64,000 nucleotides of DNA from Nitratireductor sp. B36 (GCF_020833685.1 NZ_JACKZY010000002.1:992001-1056000), one strand, 5' to 3'. Shown: positions 27,278-37,150, numbered from the stretch's first letter. Notes: generated by a model not told the origin, from the sequence alone. Numbers and translations: made by a program.

Positions 27278-27823
27278 CTACTGCCGAGCGATGGCTTCGA
27301 TGCCGCCGGAATCCGTGCGCTTCAGCTTCATTCCGATGACAGGAACCATGTCGTCGTTCACCTGTACAGAAATGGTGATGTGCATGGTGTTCTTGTCACT
27401 GATGCGCGCGCGCATGGCACCGCTCAGTGATGAACGGTGAAGTGCGAAAACCACGTCATTCCCAATGACTTTGCCCCCGGTAACATCGAGGCCTTTTCCA
27501 GCCGCGCCGTCAAGGAATGTGCCACGGTAGCCGCCCTTTTCGCGGACCACGCTGGCTTTCATGGGCTGCGTGAAAACCCCAACCCGGCAACTTCCGTCCA
27601 GTGCCATGCCAATGTTCTTTTCGGGCGTGCCGCCGTCGAAGTTGCAGACGAATTTCGTGCCCTTGTATTTCCCGGCGACAATCTCACCCGGCCCCGACCA
27701 GCTTCCTTCGACTGACTGGAAAAAACGCCTCTCGCTTTCCGAGGCTTCCGCCGAGCCGGCCAGTCCGGACATCGGGGCAGCGGCAGCGGCCAGAAGGGCA
27801 AGCTTGAGCGCGAATTTCAGCAT
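27278..27823 (-). CDS. Conserved secreted protein of unknown function
   Basis: A 181-residue protein with a clear signal peptide (LKLALLAAAAAPMSGLAGSAEA). The mature part begins ERRFFQSVEGSWSGPGEIV, with a later GGYRGTFLDGAAGKGLDV and a C-terminal VNDDMVPVIGMKLKRTDSG. The GSWSGPGEI opening recalls small lipocalin-like or THAP4-like beta-barrel families found in rhizobial genomes, but I cannot name a domain with confidence. Two cysteines (FVCNFD, GSCRVG) could form a disulphide in the periplasm. It is convergent with the fol operon. Confidence 0.7.
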   Translation of the reverse strand: MLKFALKLALLAAAAAPMSGLAGSAEASESERRFFQSVEGSWSGPGEIVAGKYKGTKFVCNFDGGTPEKNIGMALDGSCRVGVFTQPMKASVVREKGGYRGTFLDGAAGKGLDVTGGKVIGNDVVFALHRSSLSGAMRARISDKNTMHITISVQVNDDMVPVIGMKLKRTDSGGIEAIARQ

Positions 27824-28022
27824 GAGCTAAAGAACCAAGTCTGGTTGAAACGAAATCTGACGGAAATCCTGCCGCAGATTGGTTAAGGCTTTGTCTACCA
27901 TATCGCGGCGATTCGGTGCAGCCGCCGTTCGCATCAAACCCTGGTTCCCGGACATCATAATTGGCGGGTGTGTCTTTTGAGACTCACCTGACTGGCTCGC
28001 GGGCACAGAAGAGTCGCTCCGC

Positions 28023-29081
28023 CTAAGCGCTGTCTTTGCCCGCATTCTTGGTGGCGGCGAAACTCGTTAACGCTTTCAGAAAATCTCCTACGCCAGGCCT
28101 GGGAACGCTGTTGAAGGGAAGCGGCCGGGCTGCTTCCATGGCGGCAATGCCGATGCGCGCCGTCATCATGCCATTGACCACGCCTTCGCCGAGTTTGGCA
28201 GAGAGGCGCGCAGCCAATCCGTGGCCGACGACTTGCTGCACAAGCGTTTCACCTGCGGCCATGGAACCGGTGATGGCAAGATGTGTGAGAATGCTGCGCA
28301 CGAGGCGCATAAAACCGAGGAACCCGGGACGCGCGCCATAGAGGTCGGCGATGCGCCTTGTCAGCCGTGCAGCCTCGAAGAGTACATAGACAATATCCAC
28401 CAACGCCCTTGGGGATACGGCAGTCACCACCGAAACACGCTTGGCGGCGTTCAGAACCTGGATGCGGGCCATCGTATCGAGAGGGGCAAGAAGTTCCTTT
28501 TCGGCAACCGCAAGCAGGTCCGCCCCATCGATCACCTCATCTTTCAAACTCTCGAGCGTTCTGCGGCCGGCAGCCGTCTCGGGCTTGTGCGCGAGCAGGC
28601 CCACAAGATGCTCCACGGTTTTTCGCGCCTCTCTGGTGTCGTTCCCAAGGATTGCCTCCATCGCATCCCGGCGGAGCGTCTCAATGGAAGCGAGCCGCAG
28701 GATGCCGAGCACCTCCCGTACGATGATTGCCACCAATGCTATCAGCGCGATGGCCGCCACGCCCAGCGCCAGCCAACCCAGCCAGTCGGCTCGGCTGAAA
28801 AGATCGCGGATCAAACGGTCGGTCCACAGGCCAATCGCCAGTGAAATGAGAATTCCGAAGGCTGCAAAAAATACACGCCCGAGCAGGGATCGGCGGCGAG
28901 GGGGGACCGGTGGCGGATCATAGAATGCAGGATCCGGATTGGCGAAAAAATCATCGCTCTCTGCGACCACCACTCCGGCCTCGCCGGGTTCGATTGACCG
29001 CGGTTTCCGTTTCGCCGCCGGTTTGTCGGCACTGGCGGATTTTGGTGGATCCATACGAAATGAAGCGGGCGCTCTCTTCAT
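28023..29081 (-). CDS. YcjF / TIGR01620-family membrane protein
   Basis: A 352-residue inner-membrane protein. The first 90 residues are cytoplasmic, charged and proline-rich (FYDPPPVPPRRRSL). Two transmembrane helices follow (VFFAAFGILISLAIGLW and LGWLALGVAAIALIALVAII), then a helical DUF697-type domain (AKRVSVVTAVSPRALVDI, GFLGFMRLVRSILTHLAITG). Its start overlaps the stop of the YcjX gene by four bases, so the pair is coupled. YcjX/YcjF pairs are widespread in proteobacteria and stress-linked in enterobacteria; the molecular role is unknown. Confidence 0.88.
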   Translation of the reverse strand: MKRAPASFRMDPPKSASADKPAAKRKPRSIEPGEAGVVVAESDDFFANPDPAFYDPPPVPPRRRSLLGRVFFAAFGILISLAIGLWTDRLIRDLFSRADWLGWLALGVAAIALIALVAIIVREVLGILRLASIETLRRDAMEAILGNDTREARKTVEHLVGLLAHKPETAAGRRTLESLKDEVIDGADLLAVAEKELLAPLDTMARIQVLNAAKRVSVVTAVSPRALVDIVYVLFEAARLTRRIADLYGARPGFLGFMRLVRSILTHLAITGSMAAGETLVQQVVGHGLAARLSAKLGEGVVNGMMTARIGIAAMEAARPLPFNSVPRPGVGDFLKALTSFAATKNAGKDSA

Positions 29082-30559
29082 GCGAGGTGGTCTCCGACGA
29101 GGAACTGAAGAGCCCGGTCGAGCCTGATATGGGGTAGGGACAGGGTAATGCCTTCCGCGGTGCGTTCCAGTCGCGGAGGGCGAAAGCGCACAAAGCGGAG
29201 CGTTTCTTCCGCAAAGGGATCGCCACCGTCCTTACCCGGTTTGGGCTGTTGAAAGATCAAGCCGGGCTTTTCAGGCAGGTCACCCGGAAAGATCGCCGTT
29301 TCCGTATCGCCATCGAAGATGTCACCCGCGATGGTTTCGCCCTTGAGAGGTGTCCCGATAATGACAGGCAAGGTTTCCTTGCCTTGCCTCACCGTTCCTT
29401 CGCGTGTGGCCCGCACGGCGGCCATGGCGAGGACATCCACCGCGGCGCCCGAGAAATCGGCCCTGGCAATGGCCCGGTCGGCGAGCCTTCTTACAATTGC
29501 CTGCAACCGGTCATGGCTCTCGTGATGAATGTGATCGGCCTTGGTGGCCGCCACGAGTATCCGGTCGATGCGATGGGAAAACAGGCTGGTCAGAATATTT
29601 CCCCGCCCCTGTCGAAAACAGGACAGAATTTCGGTCAAAGCCTGCTCGAGGTCGGTAACTGCCTCGGTACCAGCGTTCATGGCCTGCATCGCGTCGATCA
29701 GTACGATCTGACGGTCGAGCCGGGCGATATGCTCCCGAAAGAACGGGCGAATGACATGTGTCTTGTACGCCTCATAACGCCGCTCCATCATGGCATGCAG
29801 TGAGCCGGGCTGTGCCTTTGTGCCGGGTTGGACGTTGAGAGGAGCAAATGTCAGGGCTGGAGAACCTTCAAGCTCGCCAGGCATCAAGAACCGGCCGGGC
29901 GGCAGTGTCGAAAGAGCCCTTTGATCAGATTTGCACGCACGCAGATAGGAGGAGAAAGCCTCGAAGAGCTTGCGAGCAGTCATTTCGTCGGCTGGTTGGC
30001 CAGGGTCGCAATCGTGGGTCTGATCACGCCACTCCTTTGAGAGATCGGCGCGTCCCGGTAGGGCTGACAACTCCAATGCTTCACGGCTGAAGGTCTCGAA
30101 ATCCTTTAGGAGAAGTGGAAGGTCGAGCAGCCATTCTCCCGGATAATCAACGATATCGAAGGATAGTTTTCCGCGAGACAACAACCGATTCCAGGCCGAC
30201 GCGGATTCGAACTCGACGGTCAGGCGGAGTTCGGAGATGGCGCGGGTCGATTCAGGCCAAATGCGACTTTCCACCAGCGCGGCGATATGGTCTTCGTACT
30301 GGAAACGGGGCACCGCATCATCGGGCTGATGCTCCAGGTAAGCTTTGGATATCCGGCCCGAATTTTGTGCGTCGAAGAGGGGCAGGCGCCCTCCATGCAG
30401 CAGATTGTGCACGAACGCGGTGATGAACACGGTTTTGCCCGCGCGTGACAGCCCTGTCACGCCGATTCTGAGTGATGGCGACATGAGACCGGCGGCACGT
30501 CCGGCCAGTGTGTCGAAAGCGATCCGTGCTTCGTCGGTGTAAGTGGTCAATGAAGCCAA
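29078..30559 (-). CDS. YcjX-family P-loop protein
   Basis: A 493-residue protein of the YcjX (DUF463) family. The Walker A motif is GLSRAGKT at residues 36-43, in IGVTGLSRAGKTVFITAF. Other conserved blocks are FDIVDYPGEWLLDLPLL, LIDAMQAMNAG and VAATKADHIHHE, the last resembling a GTPase TKxD motif. It is thus a predicted nucleotide-binding protein, probably GTPase-like and related to dynamin-type folds. It is the first gene of the pair with the YcjF-like membrane protein; the SixA-like gene lies 70 bases upstream on the same strand. Confidence 0.9.
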   Translation of the reverse strand: MASLTTYTDEARIAFDTLAGRAAGLMSPSLRIGVTGLSRAGKTVFITAFVHNLLHGGRLPLFDAQNSGRISKAYLEHQPDDAVPRFQYEDHIAALVESRIWPESTRAISELRLTVEFESASAWNRLLSRGKLSFDIVDYPGEWLLDLPLLLKDFETFSREALELSALPGRADLSKEWRDQTHDCDPGQPADEMTARKLFEAFSSYLRACKSDQRALSTLPPGRFLMPGELEGSPALTFAPLNVQPGTKAQPGSLHAMMERRYEAYKTHVIRPFFREHIARLDRQIVLIDAMQAMNAGTEAVTDLEQALTEILSCFRQGRGNILTSLFSHRIDRILVAATKADHIHHESHDRLQAIVRRLADRAIARADFSGAAVDVLAMAAVRATREGTVRQGKETLPVIIGTPLKGETIAGDIFDGDTETAIFPGDLPEKPGLIFQQPKPGKDGGDPFAEETLRFVRFRPPRLERTAEGITLSLPHIRLDRALQFLVGDHLA

Positions 30560-30629
30560 GTGGCGAAATCCTCAAAAATCGCAAGACCTTGCATATAGGA
30601 AACCGACGCTGCGATAGAAGAGCGCTTTC

Positions 30630-31136
30630 TCAGCGACCCGGTTTCAGGAAGGTTTCCAGCCGCCCGCCATTGCGTCTCAGATCAGCCAGAGGACCCTCGA
30701 AGCTGATGACGGCGAGACCGCATGTGGGGAAGCCCGAGCCCGCCGCTTGAAACGCTTGCTGGTCGCTTTCGCTCGGCAGTTCAAACGCAAGATCCTCCAT
30801 CATCGGATTGTGTCCCACCACCAACAATGTATCGGCGGCGGGCGCTTCTCGCACGGCCTGGAGGTAATCCGCCGCGTCGGAGTTGTATAATTCCCGCACC
30901 ATGTCGGTTTTGGGAGGCTGATCGAAAAGTGTGGAAGCGAGGTGCTCAAGGGTCTCGACAGCGCGCCTGGCCGGTGAGCAAAGGACCAAATCGGGAATCA
31001 ATCCACTGGAACGCATGCGCTGACCGAGTTTTCGGGCGTCATTTTGCCCTGATTGGGTTAGGCCTCGGTCATAATCTGACACGCCAGGCGCGCCCCAACC
31101 GGCCTTTGCGTGACGAAGCAAAAGAAGCCGAGACAT
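30630..31136 (-). CDS. SixA-like histidine phosphatase
   Basis: A 168-residue phosphatase of the histidine-phosphatase superfamily. The catalytic histidine is in LLLLRHAKAGWG (residue 9), and a second conserved histidine is in VVGHNPMMEDLAFEL. Arginines in LVLCSPARRAVET fit the phosphate pocket. SixA-type members can dephosphorylate Hpt domains, which is of note because a lone Hpt protein is encoded 7 kb away; any link is inference. It precedes the ycjX-ycjF pair and may be co-transcribed. Confidence 0.88.
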   Translation of the reverse strand: MSRLLLLRHAKAGWGAPGVSDYDRGLTQSGQNDARKLGQRMRSSGLIPDLVLCSPARRAVETLEHLASTLFDQPPKTDMVRELYNSDAADYLQAVREAPAADTLLVVGHNPMMEDLAFELPSESDQQAFQAAGSGFPTCGLAVISFEGPLADLRRNGGRLETFLKPGR

Positions 31137-31402
31137 CAGAAAAATCCGGAAAAAAATGAAGAAAACCTGTCTGAACGCCTCTGAAATAAGCGAAAAATGC
31201 GCGGTTTCTCTATCATCTTACCCTCGTCAAAAACCTTTTGCGGCGCTTTCGGGAGTTTATACGCTTCGCGCGTCTGAGGTAGGAGATATCCACTTTTTCC
31301 GCTGCAATTAACAAAAGCGTGAAGCAGGTGGCCTTTGTGCTTGTGGTTGTGGGGGTGCGTGAATATATAGGCGCGGGCGTCACAATATCTCAGGGTGACT
31401 CG

Positions 31403-31819
31403 ATGAATGAGCTCAGCAATGCCGAATACGTGCCCACCGAGGACGAGCCCTTCATGAATGAGCGCCAACGTTCATATTTCCGTGCGAAATTGCTGCGTTG
31501 GAAGAGCGATATTCTGAAAGAGGCGCGTGAGACCCTCGAGGCACTGCAACAGGAAAGTGCAAACCACCCGGACCTCGCTGATCGAGCGTCGTCCGAAACC
31601 GATCGCGCAATCGAACTGCGCGCGCGTGACCGTCAGCGGAAGCTGATCTCCAAAATCGATGCTGCACTCCAGCGGATCGAGGAGGGGACTTACGGGTATT
31701 GCGAAGAGACGGGTGAACCCATCTCGCTGAAACGTCTCGATGCACGCCCTATCGCAACCTTGTCGATCGAGGCTCAGGAACGTCATGAACGACGTGAGAA
31801 AGTCTATCGCGACGATTAA
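31403..31819 (+). CDS. dksA: DksA, RNA polymerase-binding regulator
   Basis: Binds RNA polymerase through its secondary channel and works with ppGpp in the stringent response. It has 138 residues. The coiled-coil (KLLRWKSDILKEARETLEAL) and the C-terminal globular block (GTYGYCEETGEPISLKRLD) are clear. Of the four zinc cysteines of E. coli DksA, only C100 remains; the others are T103, S121 and A124 at matching positions. The low-cysteine form is usual in alphaproteobacteria, so zinc binding is not expected. The ATG at 31403 is taken over an upstream frame start at 31319. It is followed by a terminator. Confidence 0.94.
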   Translation: MNELSNAEYVPTEDEPFMNERQRSYFRAKLLRWKSDILKEARETLEALQQESANHPDLADRASSETDRAIELRARDRQRKLISKIDAALQRIEEGTYGYCEETGEPISLKRLDARPIATLSIEAQERHERREKVYRDD

Positions 31820-31858
31820 TCTTATTACAGGCTTGGACGGAAGTTTGTCTTGTTTGTA

Positions 31859-31889
31859 CGCGCCACCCCCCGGGTTGGCGCTTTTTTTC
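31859..31889 (+). terminator. Rho-independent terminator after dksA
   Basis: A GC-rich stem made from GCGCCACCC and GGGTTGGCGC, with one bulged base, is followed directly by CTTTTTTTCT. It lies 40 bases past the dksA stop. Confidence 0.8.
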
Positions 31890-31928
31890 TTGCCCTGAGC
31901 GTACTCGAGAATGGTCGAACGCCAATTG

Positions 31929-32774
31929 TTAGTGCTTCTGCTCCGACAGTTCTTCCAGCAGCTTGCTCATCTCATCCTCAAGGGTGTGATCGCTGCTCTT
32001 GCTTGGAGCGCTGGACCGTTCGGTCCGCGATACGTCCAGATCCACCACAGGGGCCTCACGGGTGTGCGCTGCTTCCGCTTCGTCCGCTTCTTGCAGGTTT
32101 TCAATGCGCTGCTCAATTTCCGGCTCCCGTTTTGGGACGGATGGCGACACGGCAGCCAGTGATGCAGTTGACGTCGAAGCCACGGTGGGGCGCGAAGAGA
32201 TCGGTGTGACCGAATCACGGACAGGCTGCATCGCCTCTGTCGGGTAGCGGCGCGGGGCGGACGTCGGGGCTGGTGCCGGGCGGCTCGCGATCTGGATCTC
32301 AGGGTTTGGCGTTGCGGGTCGGCGCTCCGGTAGCGGCGTTCCCCGTTCTTCCGAACGAGGCAGGGGGCGGGGTTCATCTCGCCCATTGTCCGGTTCTTCG
32401 ACGTTCTCGATTTCCCTGTCCCTCGGCGAAGGCCGCCCTTGGCTGCCGGGAAGTTTGCGTTCAGCCTGCTCCGGATGTGCGCGCCCGATATTGGTTTCAA
32501 CGACCAGGTCCGTCGGGCCGCCGATGAGAATGAGGTGCTCCACCTCATCACGACGAACCAGAACAAGACGTCGATTGTTGTCCACAGGAGTGGCGTCCAT
32601 CACGGCCAGACGCGGCTGCTTACCGCGGGAGCTCGAAATAAAGGTCCCGGTCGTAAAACGACGATTGACCCGTACAAAGACGAGCAGAACAATCGCGACG
32701 GCAACGAGAATGATCGTCCAGAAGGCCGCGGTCGCGTACGCCTCTCCAAATATTCCCACAAGCCAATCGCGCAT
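31929..32774 (-). CDS. FliO-like membrane protein
   Basis: A 281-residue protein with one N-terminal transmembrane helix (AFWTIILVAVAIVLLVFV, about 18-36), and a short cytoplasmic domain with RLAVMDATPVDNNRRLVLVR and LILIGGPTDLVVETNI. A long Pro/Glu/Arg-rich, probably disordered tail follows. The core matches FliO-type flagellar biosynthesis proteins, which help assemble the FliPQR export gate. In rhizobia such a gene often stands apart from the flagellar clusters, as here, where no other flagellar genes are nearby; a non-flagellar role is possible. It is convergent with dksA and divergent from cckA. Confidence 0.8.
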   Translation of the reverse strand: MRDWLVGIFGEAYATAAFWTIILVAVAIVLLVFVRVNRRFTTGTFISSSRGKQPRLAVMDATPVDNNRRLVLVRRDEVEHLILIGGPTDLVVETNIGRAHPEQAERKLPGSQGRPSPRDREIENVEEPDNGRDEPRPLPRSEERGTPLPERRPATPNPEIQIASRPAPAPTSAPRRYPTEAMQPVRDSVTPISSRPTVASTSTASLAAVSPSVPKREPEIEQRIENLQEADEAEAAHTREAPVVDLDVSRTERSSAPSKSSDHTLEDEMSKLLEELSEQKH

Positions 32775-33015
32775 TCGTTCACTCCAGTCTCAATTTGATC
32801 TGCCAAAATATGCGTCTCGCAGGTGAGCGGCAACCCATGGAAGCCATGCCACCTGAAAGCACCGTGGTTTTCAGCAGCAAAATTCGCGCAAAGGATGGCG
32901 ATTTGCGGTTCGATTACACGTGTACGCTTGCAGATGCCGGGAGCCCTGATATATCCCGATGAGGCTGGGTTCGCGTGGAACCCGGCAGGAATTGGGCGCG
33001 ACAGACGGGAAACGC

Positions 33016-35598
33016 ATGGCCAAGCAGACCGGGGGAGAAATCCACGCAGCACCGATCGTCGACCAGAGTTCTCGACCTGGTGCCATTACGCGCCTGATCA
33101 TCTTCATTGTCATTCTCACGCTTTCCGCGGTTGCTTTTTCTGTTTTCCGCGAACGTCTCGGGGATCCGTTTCTGCTCGGTCTTCTTGGCGTTTTGGCGAT
33201 GATTGGCGTGGGGTTTCTGTTCGCGACAGCGATCGGTTTCGTGCAGGTCGCCCCGCGTTCGGCAGGAAGTGAGCTCTCCAGGGCTTTTGTCGATTCCATG
33301 GAGGAGGGCCTCGTGGTTGCGGACGCCAAGGGCCGCATCCTTTACGCCAACAATGCTTATGCACAAATGACGGGCGCCACATCGGTGGCAGATGTCAAAA
33401 CGGTCGATGCGCTGCTGGCAGATAATCCGGAAGCCGCACCGGTGGTCGAAAAACTTTCAGCGGGTCTGCGTGACGGACGCGCGGGCGATGGAGAATTTCG
33501 CCTCGCGCGCTCGATCCGTCCCGGCGGTGCCTTGGGCGCGCGCTGGTACAGAACGTGGGCGCGTATTTTCAAGCTGCCGGGCTATCGCCAGCCGGTCTCG
33601 GCTTGGCAAATTGCGGATATTTCGGAAGAACGCGCGGAACAGGAACGCTTTTTCCTGGATCTGCAGAAGGCCATTGACCATCTGGACCATGCACCAGCCG
33701 GTTTTTTTGCAGCCGATCCGGACGGGCGTGTCACCTATATCAATGCGACCCTGGCAGAATGGCTTGGCATCGACCTTGCCAATTTTGTGCCGGGCGCGGT
33801 CCGCTTGCCCCAAATCGTTGCGGGTGATGGCATGGCGTTGATAAACGCGGTGAAGGCCGACCCAGGGACGGCGCGCAATGCGGTGATCGACCTTGACTTG
33901 TCGACCGTGGGTGGCGAGGTGCTGCCTGTCCGGTTCATGCATCGAGTGACAGCCAGCCGCGAGGGAACGCCAGGGGCGACCCGCACGATTGTTCTGAACC
34001 GCCAACTGGGTGAAGACGCTTCTGCGGACCTTCGTGCCTCCGAAGTGCGTTTCACCCGCTTCTTTAACTCCACACCGATGGCGATCGCATCCGTGGATCA
34101 TGAAGGGCGAATTCTGCGAACGAATGCGCCGTTCCTCTCGCTTTTCTCGCGTGTCGTCGACAGTGATGCGGTTGAACGCCATATCAAGCTCGATACCGTC
34201 ATCCACGAAAACGATCGCGAGGCATTTGCAGCAGCGCTCGAAAGGGCGAAGCAGCGCCAGGCAGAAATCGCGCCAATCGATACCATGCTGCCCGATGACG
34301 CTGAACGGCATGTGCGTTTCTACGTCAATCCTGTGGTCGATCACGAAGGAGGCGAGGGGGCTGAGGAAGCCGCAATTGTCTATGCGGTTGAAACCACGGA
34401 GCAGAAGGCGCTTGAGGCGCAGATGGCGCAGAGTCAGAAAATGCAGGCCGTGGGGCAACTCGCCGGTGGCATCGCCCACGACTTTAACAACGTGTTGACG
34501 GCCATCATCATGGCCTCGGACCTGTTGCTGACCAATCACCGTCCATCCGATCCGTCCTTTCCGGACATCATGAACATCAAGCAGAACGCCAATCGCGCAG
34601 CCTCGCTCGTGCGGCAACTTCTTGCGTTCTCTCGCCGGCAGACCCTGCGTCCGGAGGTGCTCAATCTAACGGATGTGCTTGCGGATCTGAGAATGTTGCT
34701 TGCCCGCCTTGTCGGCAGCGAAATCTCCCTCTCCATTGAACATGGCCGAGACCTCTGGCCGGTAAAGGCAGATATCGGTCAGTTTGAGCAGGTGGTGGTC
34801 AATTTGACGGTCAATGCACGCGATGCCATGCCCGAAGGCGGCAAGCTGGCAGTCAGGACCCGCAATATTTCGGCTGAAGAATGTGCTCAATTCCCGTATC
34901 GCGAGATGGTGGCCGCCGACTATGTGGCAGTTGAGGTCAGCGACACGGGTACCGGCATCGATCCCGATACTATCAAGAAGATTTTCGAGCCCTTCTTCAC
35001 CACCAAAGAGGTGGGCAAGGGAACCGGGCTCGGCCTTTCCATGGTCTATGGCATTGTGAAACAGACCGGCGGTTATATCTTCTGCGATTCTGAACTGGGT
35101 GAAGGCACCACATTCCGGATTTTCCTGCCACGACACATTCCAAGCGAAGCTGAAAAATCGGCCGAAGAAGCTGCTGCGCGGGGGAATGACGCAGCGAAGG
35201 CGAAAGAGGAGAAACGCGATCTTTCCGGCTCCGCGCGCGTGCTGCTCGTGGAGGATGAGGATGCTGTGCGCATGGGTAGCGTGCGCGCTCTTTCCTCACG
35301 AGGTTACGAGGTGCATGAGGCGAGTTCGGGCATTGAGGCGCTTGAGATATTCGAGGAACTGGACGGTAAGATCGATATCGTCGTTTCCGACGTGGTGATG
35401 CCTGAAATGGACGGCCCGACGCTGCTCGGTGAACTGCGCAAGGCGCAACCCGACATCAAGTTCATCTTTGTGTCTGGTTATGCAGAGGATGCATTCGCCA
35501 AGAACTTGCCAGAGGATGCGCAGTTCGGCTTCCTGCCCAAGCCTTTCTCTCTGAAACAGCTTGCGACTGTCGTGAAGGAAATGCTCGAGGAAACCTGA
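33016..35598 (+). CDS. cckA: CckA hybrid histidine kinase
   Basis: The cell-cycle kinase that in alphaproteobacteria feeds phosphate through ChpT to CtrA and CpdR. It has 860 residues: two N-terminal transmembrane helices (25-44 and 51-74), PAS-type sensor regions, the HisKA box with H488 in AGGIAHDFNN, the HATPase (VNLTVNARDAMP, DTGTGIDP, GTGLGLSMVYGI) and a C-terminal receiver with D792 in VVSDVVMPEMDG. This order matches CckA. The ATG at 33016 is chosen; the frame is open 19 codons upstream. A strong hairpin follows the stop. It is near dksA, as in other Hyphomicrobiales. No chpT or ctrA lies in the window. Confidence 0.93.
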   Translation: MAKQTGGEIHAAPIVDQSSRPGAITRLIIFIVILTLSAVAFSVFRERLGDPFLLGLLGVLAMIGVGFLFATAIGFVQVAPRSAGSELSRAFVDSMEEGLVVADAKGRILYANNAYAQMTGATSVADVKTVDALLADNPEAAPVVEKLSAGLRDGRAGDGEFRLARSIRPGGALGARWYRTWARIFKLPGYRQPVSAWQIADISEERAEQERFFLDLQKAIDHLDHAPAGFFAADPDGRVTYINATLAEWLGIDLANFVPGAVRLPQIVAGDGMALINAVKADPGTARNAVIDLDLSTVGGEVLPVRFMHRVTASREGTPGATRTIVLNRQLGEDASADLRASEVRFTRFFNSTPMAIASVDHEGRILRTNAPFLSLFSRVVDSDAVERHIKLDTVIHENDREAFAAALERAKQRQAEIAPIDTMLPDDAERHVRFYVNPVVDHEGGEGAEEAAIVYAVETTEQKALEAQMAQSQKMQAVGQLAGGIAHDFNNVLTAIIMASDLLLTNHRPSDPSFPDIMNIKQNANRAASLVRQLLAFSRRQTLRPEVLNLTDVLADLRMLLARLVGSEISLSIEHGRDLWPVKADIGQFEQVVVNLTVNARDAMPEGGKLAVRTRNISAEECAQFPYREMVAADYVAVEVSDTGTGIDPDTIKKIFEPFFTTKEVGKGTGLGLSMVYGIVKQTGGYIFCDSELGEGTTFRIFLPRHIPSEAEKSAEEAAARGNDAAKAKEEKRDLSGSARVLLVEDEDAVRMGSVRALSSRGYEVHEASSGIEALEIFEELDGKIDIVVSDVVMPEMDGPTLLGELRKAQPDIKFIFVSGYAEDAFAKNLPEDAQFGFLPKPFSLKQLATVVKEMLEET

Positions 35599-35600
35599 GA

Positions 35601-35630
35601 CCCCAAAGGCCGCAATAGCGGCCTTTGGGG
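35601..35630. terminator. Hairpin between convergent cckA and pncB
   Basis: CCCCAAAGGCCGC and GCGGCCTTTGGGG form a perfect 13-bp stem with loop AATA, starting two bases after the cckA stop and 20 bases before the pncB end. There is no U-run on either side, so it may act as a 3' stabiliser or a weak bidirectional terminator. Confidence 0.65.
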
Positions 35631-35649
35631 GGGCAGGCTGGATGGCGTC

Positions 35650-36954
35650 TCAGACTGAGACTTTGCGACTGACACGGTTTTGCGCACCGAACAGCTCGAT
35701 GTAGCGTTCGATCTCAGCAGGATCGCCTGTCGCTTTTTCCGGATTATCAGACAGCTTGACCGCCGGTCTGCCGTTGGCCTTGCTGACTTTGCAAACAACC
35801 GAAATCGCCTTAAGGCCGTTCACTTCGGTCGGCGCGCAATTCTCGAAATCATTGGTGAGATTTGTGCCCCAACCGAATGCCATGCGCACATTCCCTTCGA
35901 AGTGCCGGTAGGTGTTCTCGATCGTGTCCACGTCCAGACCGTCCGAAAAGATCAGCAGTTTATCGCGAGGATCTTTTCCGTGCTTGCGCCAGAATTCCAT
36001 GATGCGTTCTCCACCCTCGATGGGGGGAGCGCTGTCGGGGCGGAAGCCCGTCCAGTCTGCCACCCATGGTGGCGCGTTGCGCAGAAACGTCTCAGTGCCG
36101 AACGCATCGGGAAGCACGATCAGCAGATTGCCACCGTAGTAGCTCTGCCAGTCTTCGAGCACCCGGTAAGGAGCCCGCAGCAACTCTTCGTCGGTTTTGG
36201 CCAAGGCGGCCAGCACCATCGGCAACTCGTGCGCGTTGGTGCCAAGTGCTTCAAGATCCGTGTCCATGGCGAGGAGGACATTGGATGTGCCTGTGAATGA
36301 ATCTCCGATGCCCTCTTTGAGTGCTTCCACACACCAGCGCTGCCAGAGGAAGGAGTGCCGACGCCTTGTGCCGAAATCGGATATCTTCAGTTCGGGTAGC
36401 GTTTTTAGACGCTCGACCTTCGACCACACCTTGGCCTTGGCGCGCGCGTAGAGCACGTCAAGCGCGAAGGGGCCGAGTGAGCGCATGGCAGCCCGCGACC
36501 GCAACTCGTTGATAATGGCCAGGGCAGGGATTTCCCACATGGTGGTTTCCATCCATTTGCCGTGGAAATGCAGCTCGTATTGACCGCCACGACGGGTGAG
36601 TTCGTATTCGGGTAACCGGAAATCCGCGAGCCAGTTGAGGAATTCGGGCTGAAAGATCTGCTTGCGACCGTAGAACGTGTTGCCGGCGAGCCAGATCATT
36701 TCCTTTTTTGTGAACCGGATTGCACGGGCGTGATCCAATTGTTCGCGCAGTTCTCCTTCATCGATCTCGTCTGCCAGAAGAACAGTTTTGTTTCGATTGA
36801 TGAGGGAAAAGGTTGCATCCACATTGGGATACAGACCCCAGATCATCTGCAGCATCAGCAGCTTGTAGAAATCCGTGTCGAGAAGGCTGCGACAGATAGG
36901 GTCCAACTTCCAGGCGTGGTTGTAGACGCGACGCGCGATATCGGTTTTCGGCAT
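35650..36954 (-). CDS. pncB: Nicotinate phosphoribosyltransferase
   Basis: Salvages nicotinate to nicotinate mononucleotide, using PRPP and ATP. At 434 residues it is of usual length. The start [20 protein letters not shown], the block [31 protein letters not shown] (with the phosphorylated histidine) and [20 protein letters not shown] identify PncB rather than eukaryotic NAPRT-only types. With nadE at the other end of the window it covers salvage and the final step of NAD synthesis. Single gene, convergent with cckA. Confidence 0.96.
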   Translation of the reverse strand: MPKTDIARRVYNHAWKLDPICRSLLDTDFYKLLMLQMIWGLYPNVDATFSLINRNKTVLLADEIDEGELREQLDHARAIRFTKKEMIWLAGNTFYGRKQIFQPEFLNWLADFRLPEYELTRRGGQYELHFHGKWMETTMWEIPALAIINELRSRAAMRSLGPFALDVLYARAKAKVWSKVERLKTLPELKISDFGTRRRHSFLWQRWCVEALKEGIGDSFTGTSNVLLAMDTDLEALGTNAHELPMVLAALAKTDEELLRAPYRVLEDWQSYYGGNLLIVLPDAFGTETFLRNAPPWVADWTGFRPDSAPPIEGGERIMEFWRKHGKDPRDKLLIFSDGLDVDTIENTYRHFEGNVRMAFGWGTNLTNDFENCAPTEVNGLKAISVVCKVSKANGRPAVKLSDNPEKATGDPAEIERYIELFGAQNRVSRKVSV

Positions 36955-37135
36955 GGGATGCGTTTCCTGAGTGTGTCATTCACCGGTTCGCGGCGTTTGA
37001 TCGGCAGACCACACCGGCAGACCGGAATTGTCAACGACCGCCGGCGCCAAACTTGTCTCAATTGGCCGCGATCTCTGGGGGAATATCTTCTGTCATCGCC
37101 ATTCTTCAGCTTTGAGGCAATTGCGATTTGGATGG

Positions 37136-37150
37136 TTAAAGCTTCGTTAA
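37136..37150 (+). promoter_or_regulatory. TTAA-N7-TTAA, possible CtrA box
   Basis: Two TTAA tetramers separated by exactly seven bases, lying 48 bases upstream of the small secreted-protein gene start. The spacing is that of CtrA sites, but the final base is T instead of the preferred C. It lies between pncB and that gene, the likely promoter region. Confidence 0.35.

Noticed and set aside
28980-29000. GGGTTCGATTGACC, resembling a tRNA T-arm
   Set aside because: It lies inside the YcjF-like coding region and no acceptor or anticodon arm can be formed around it.
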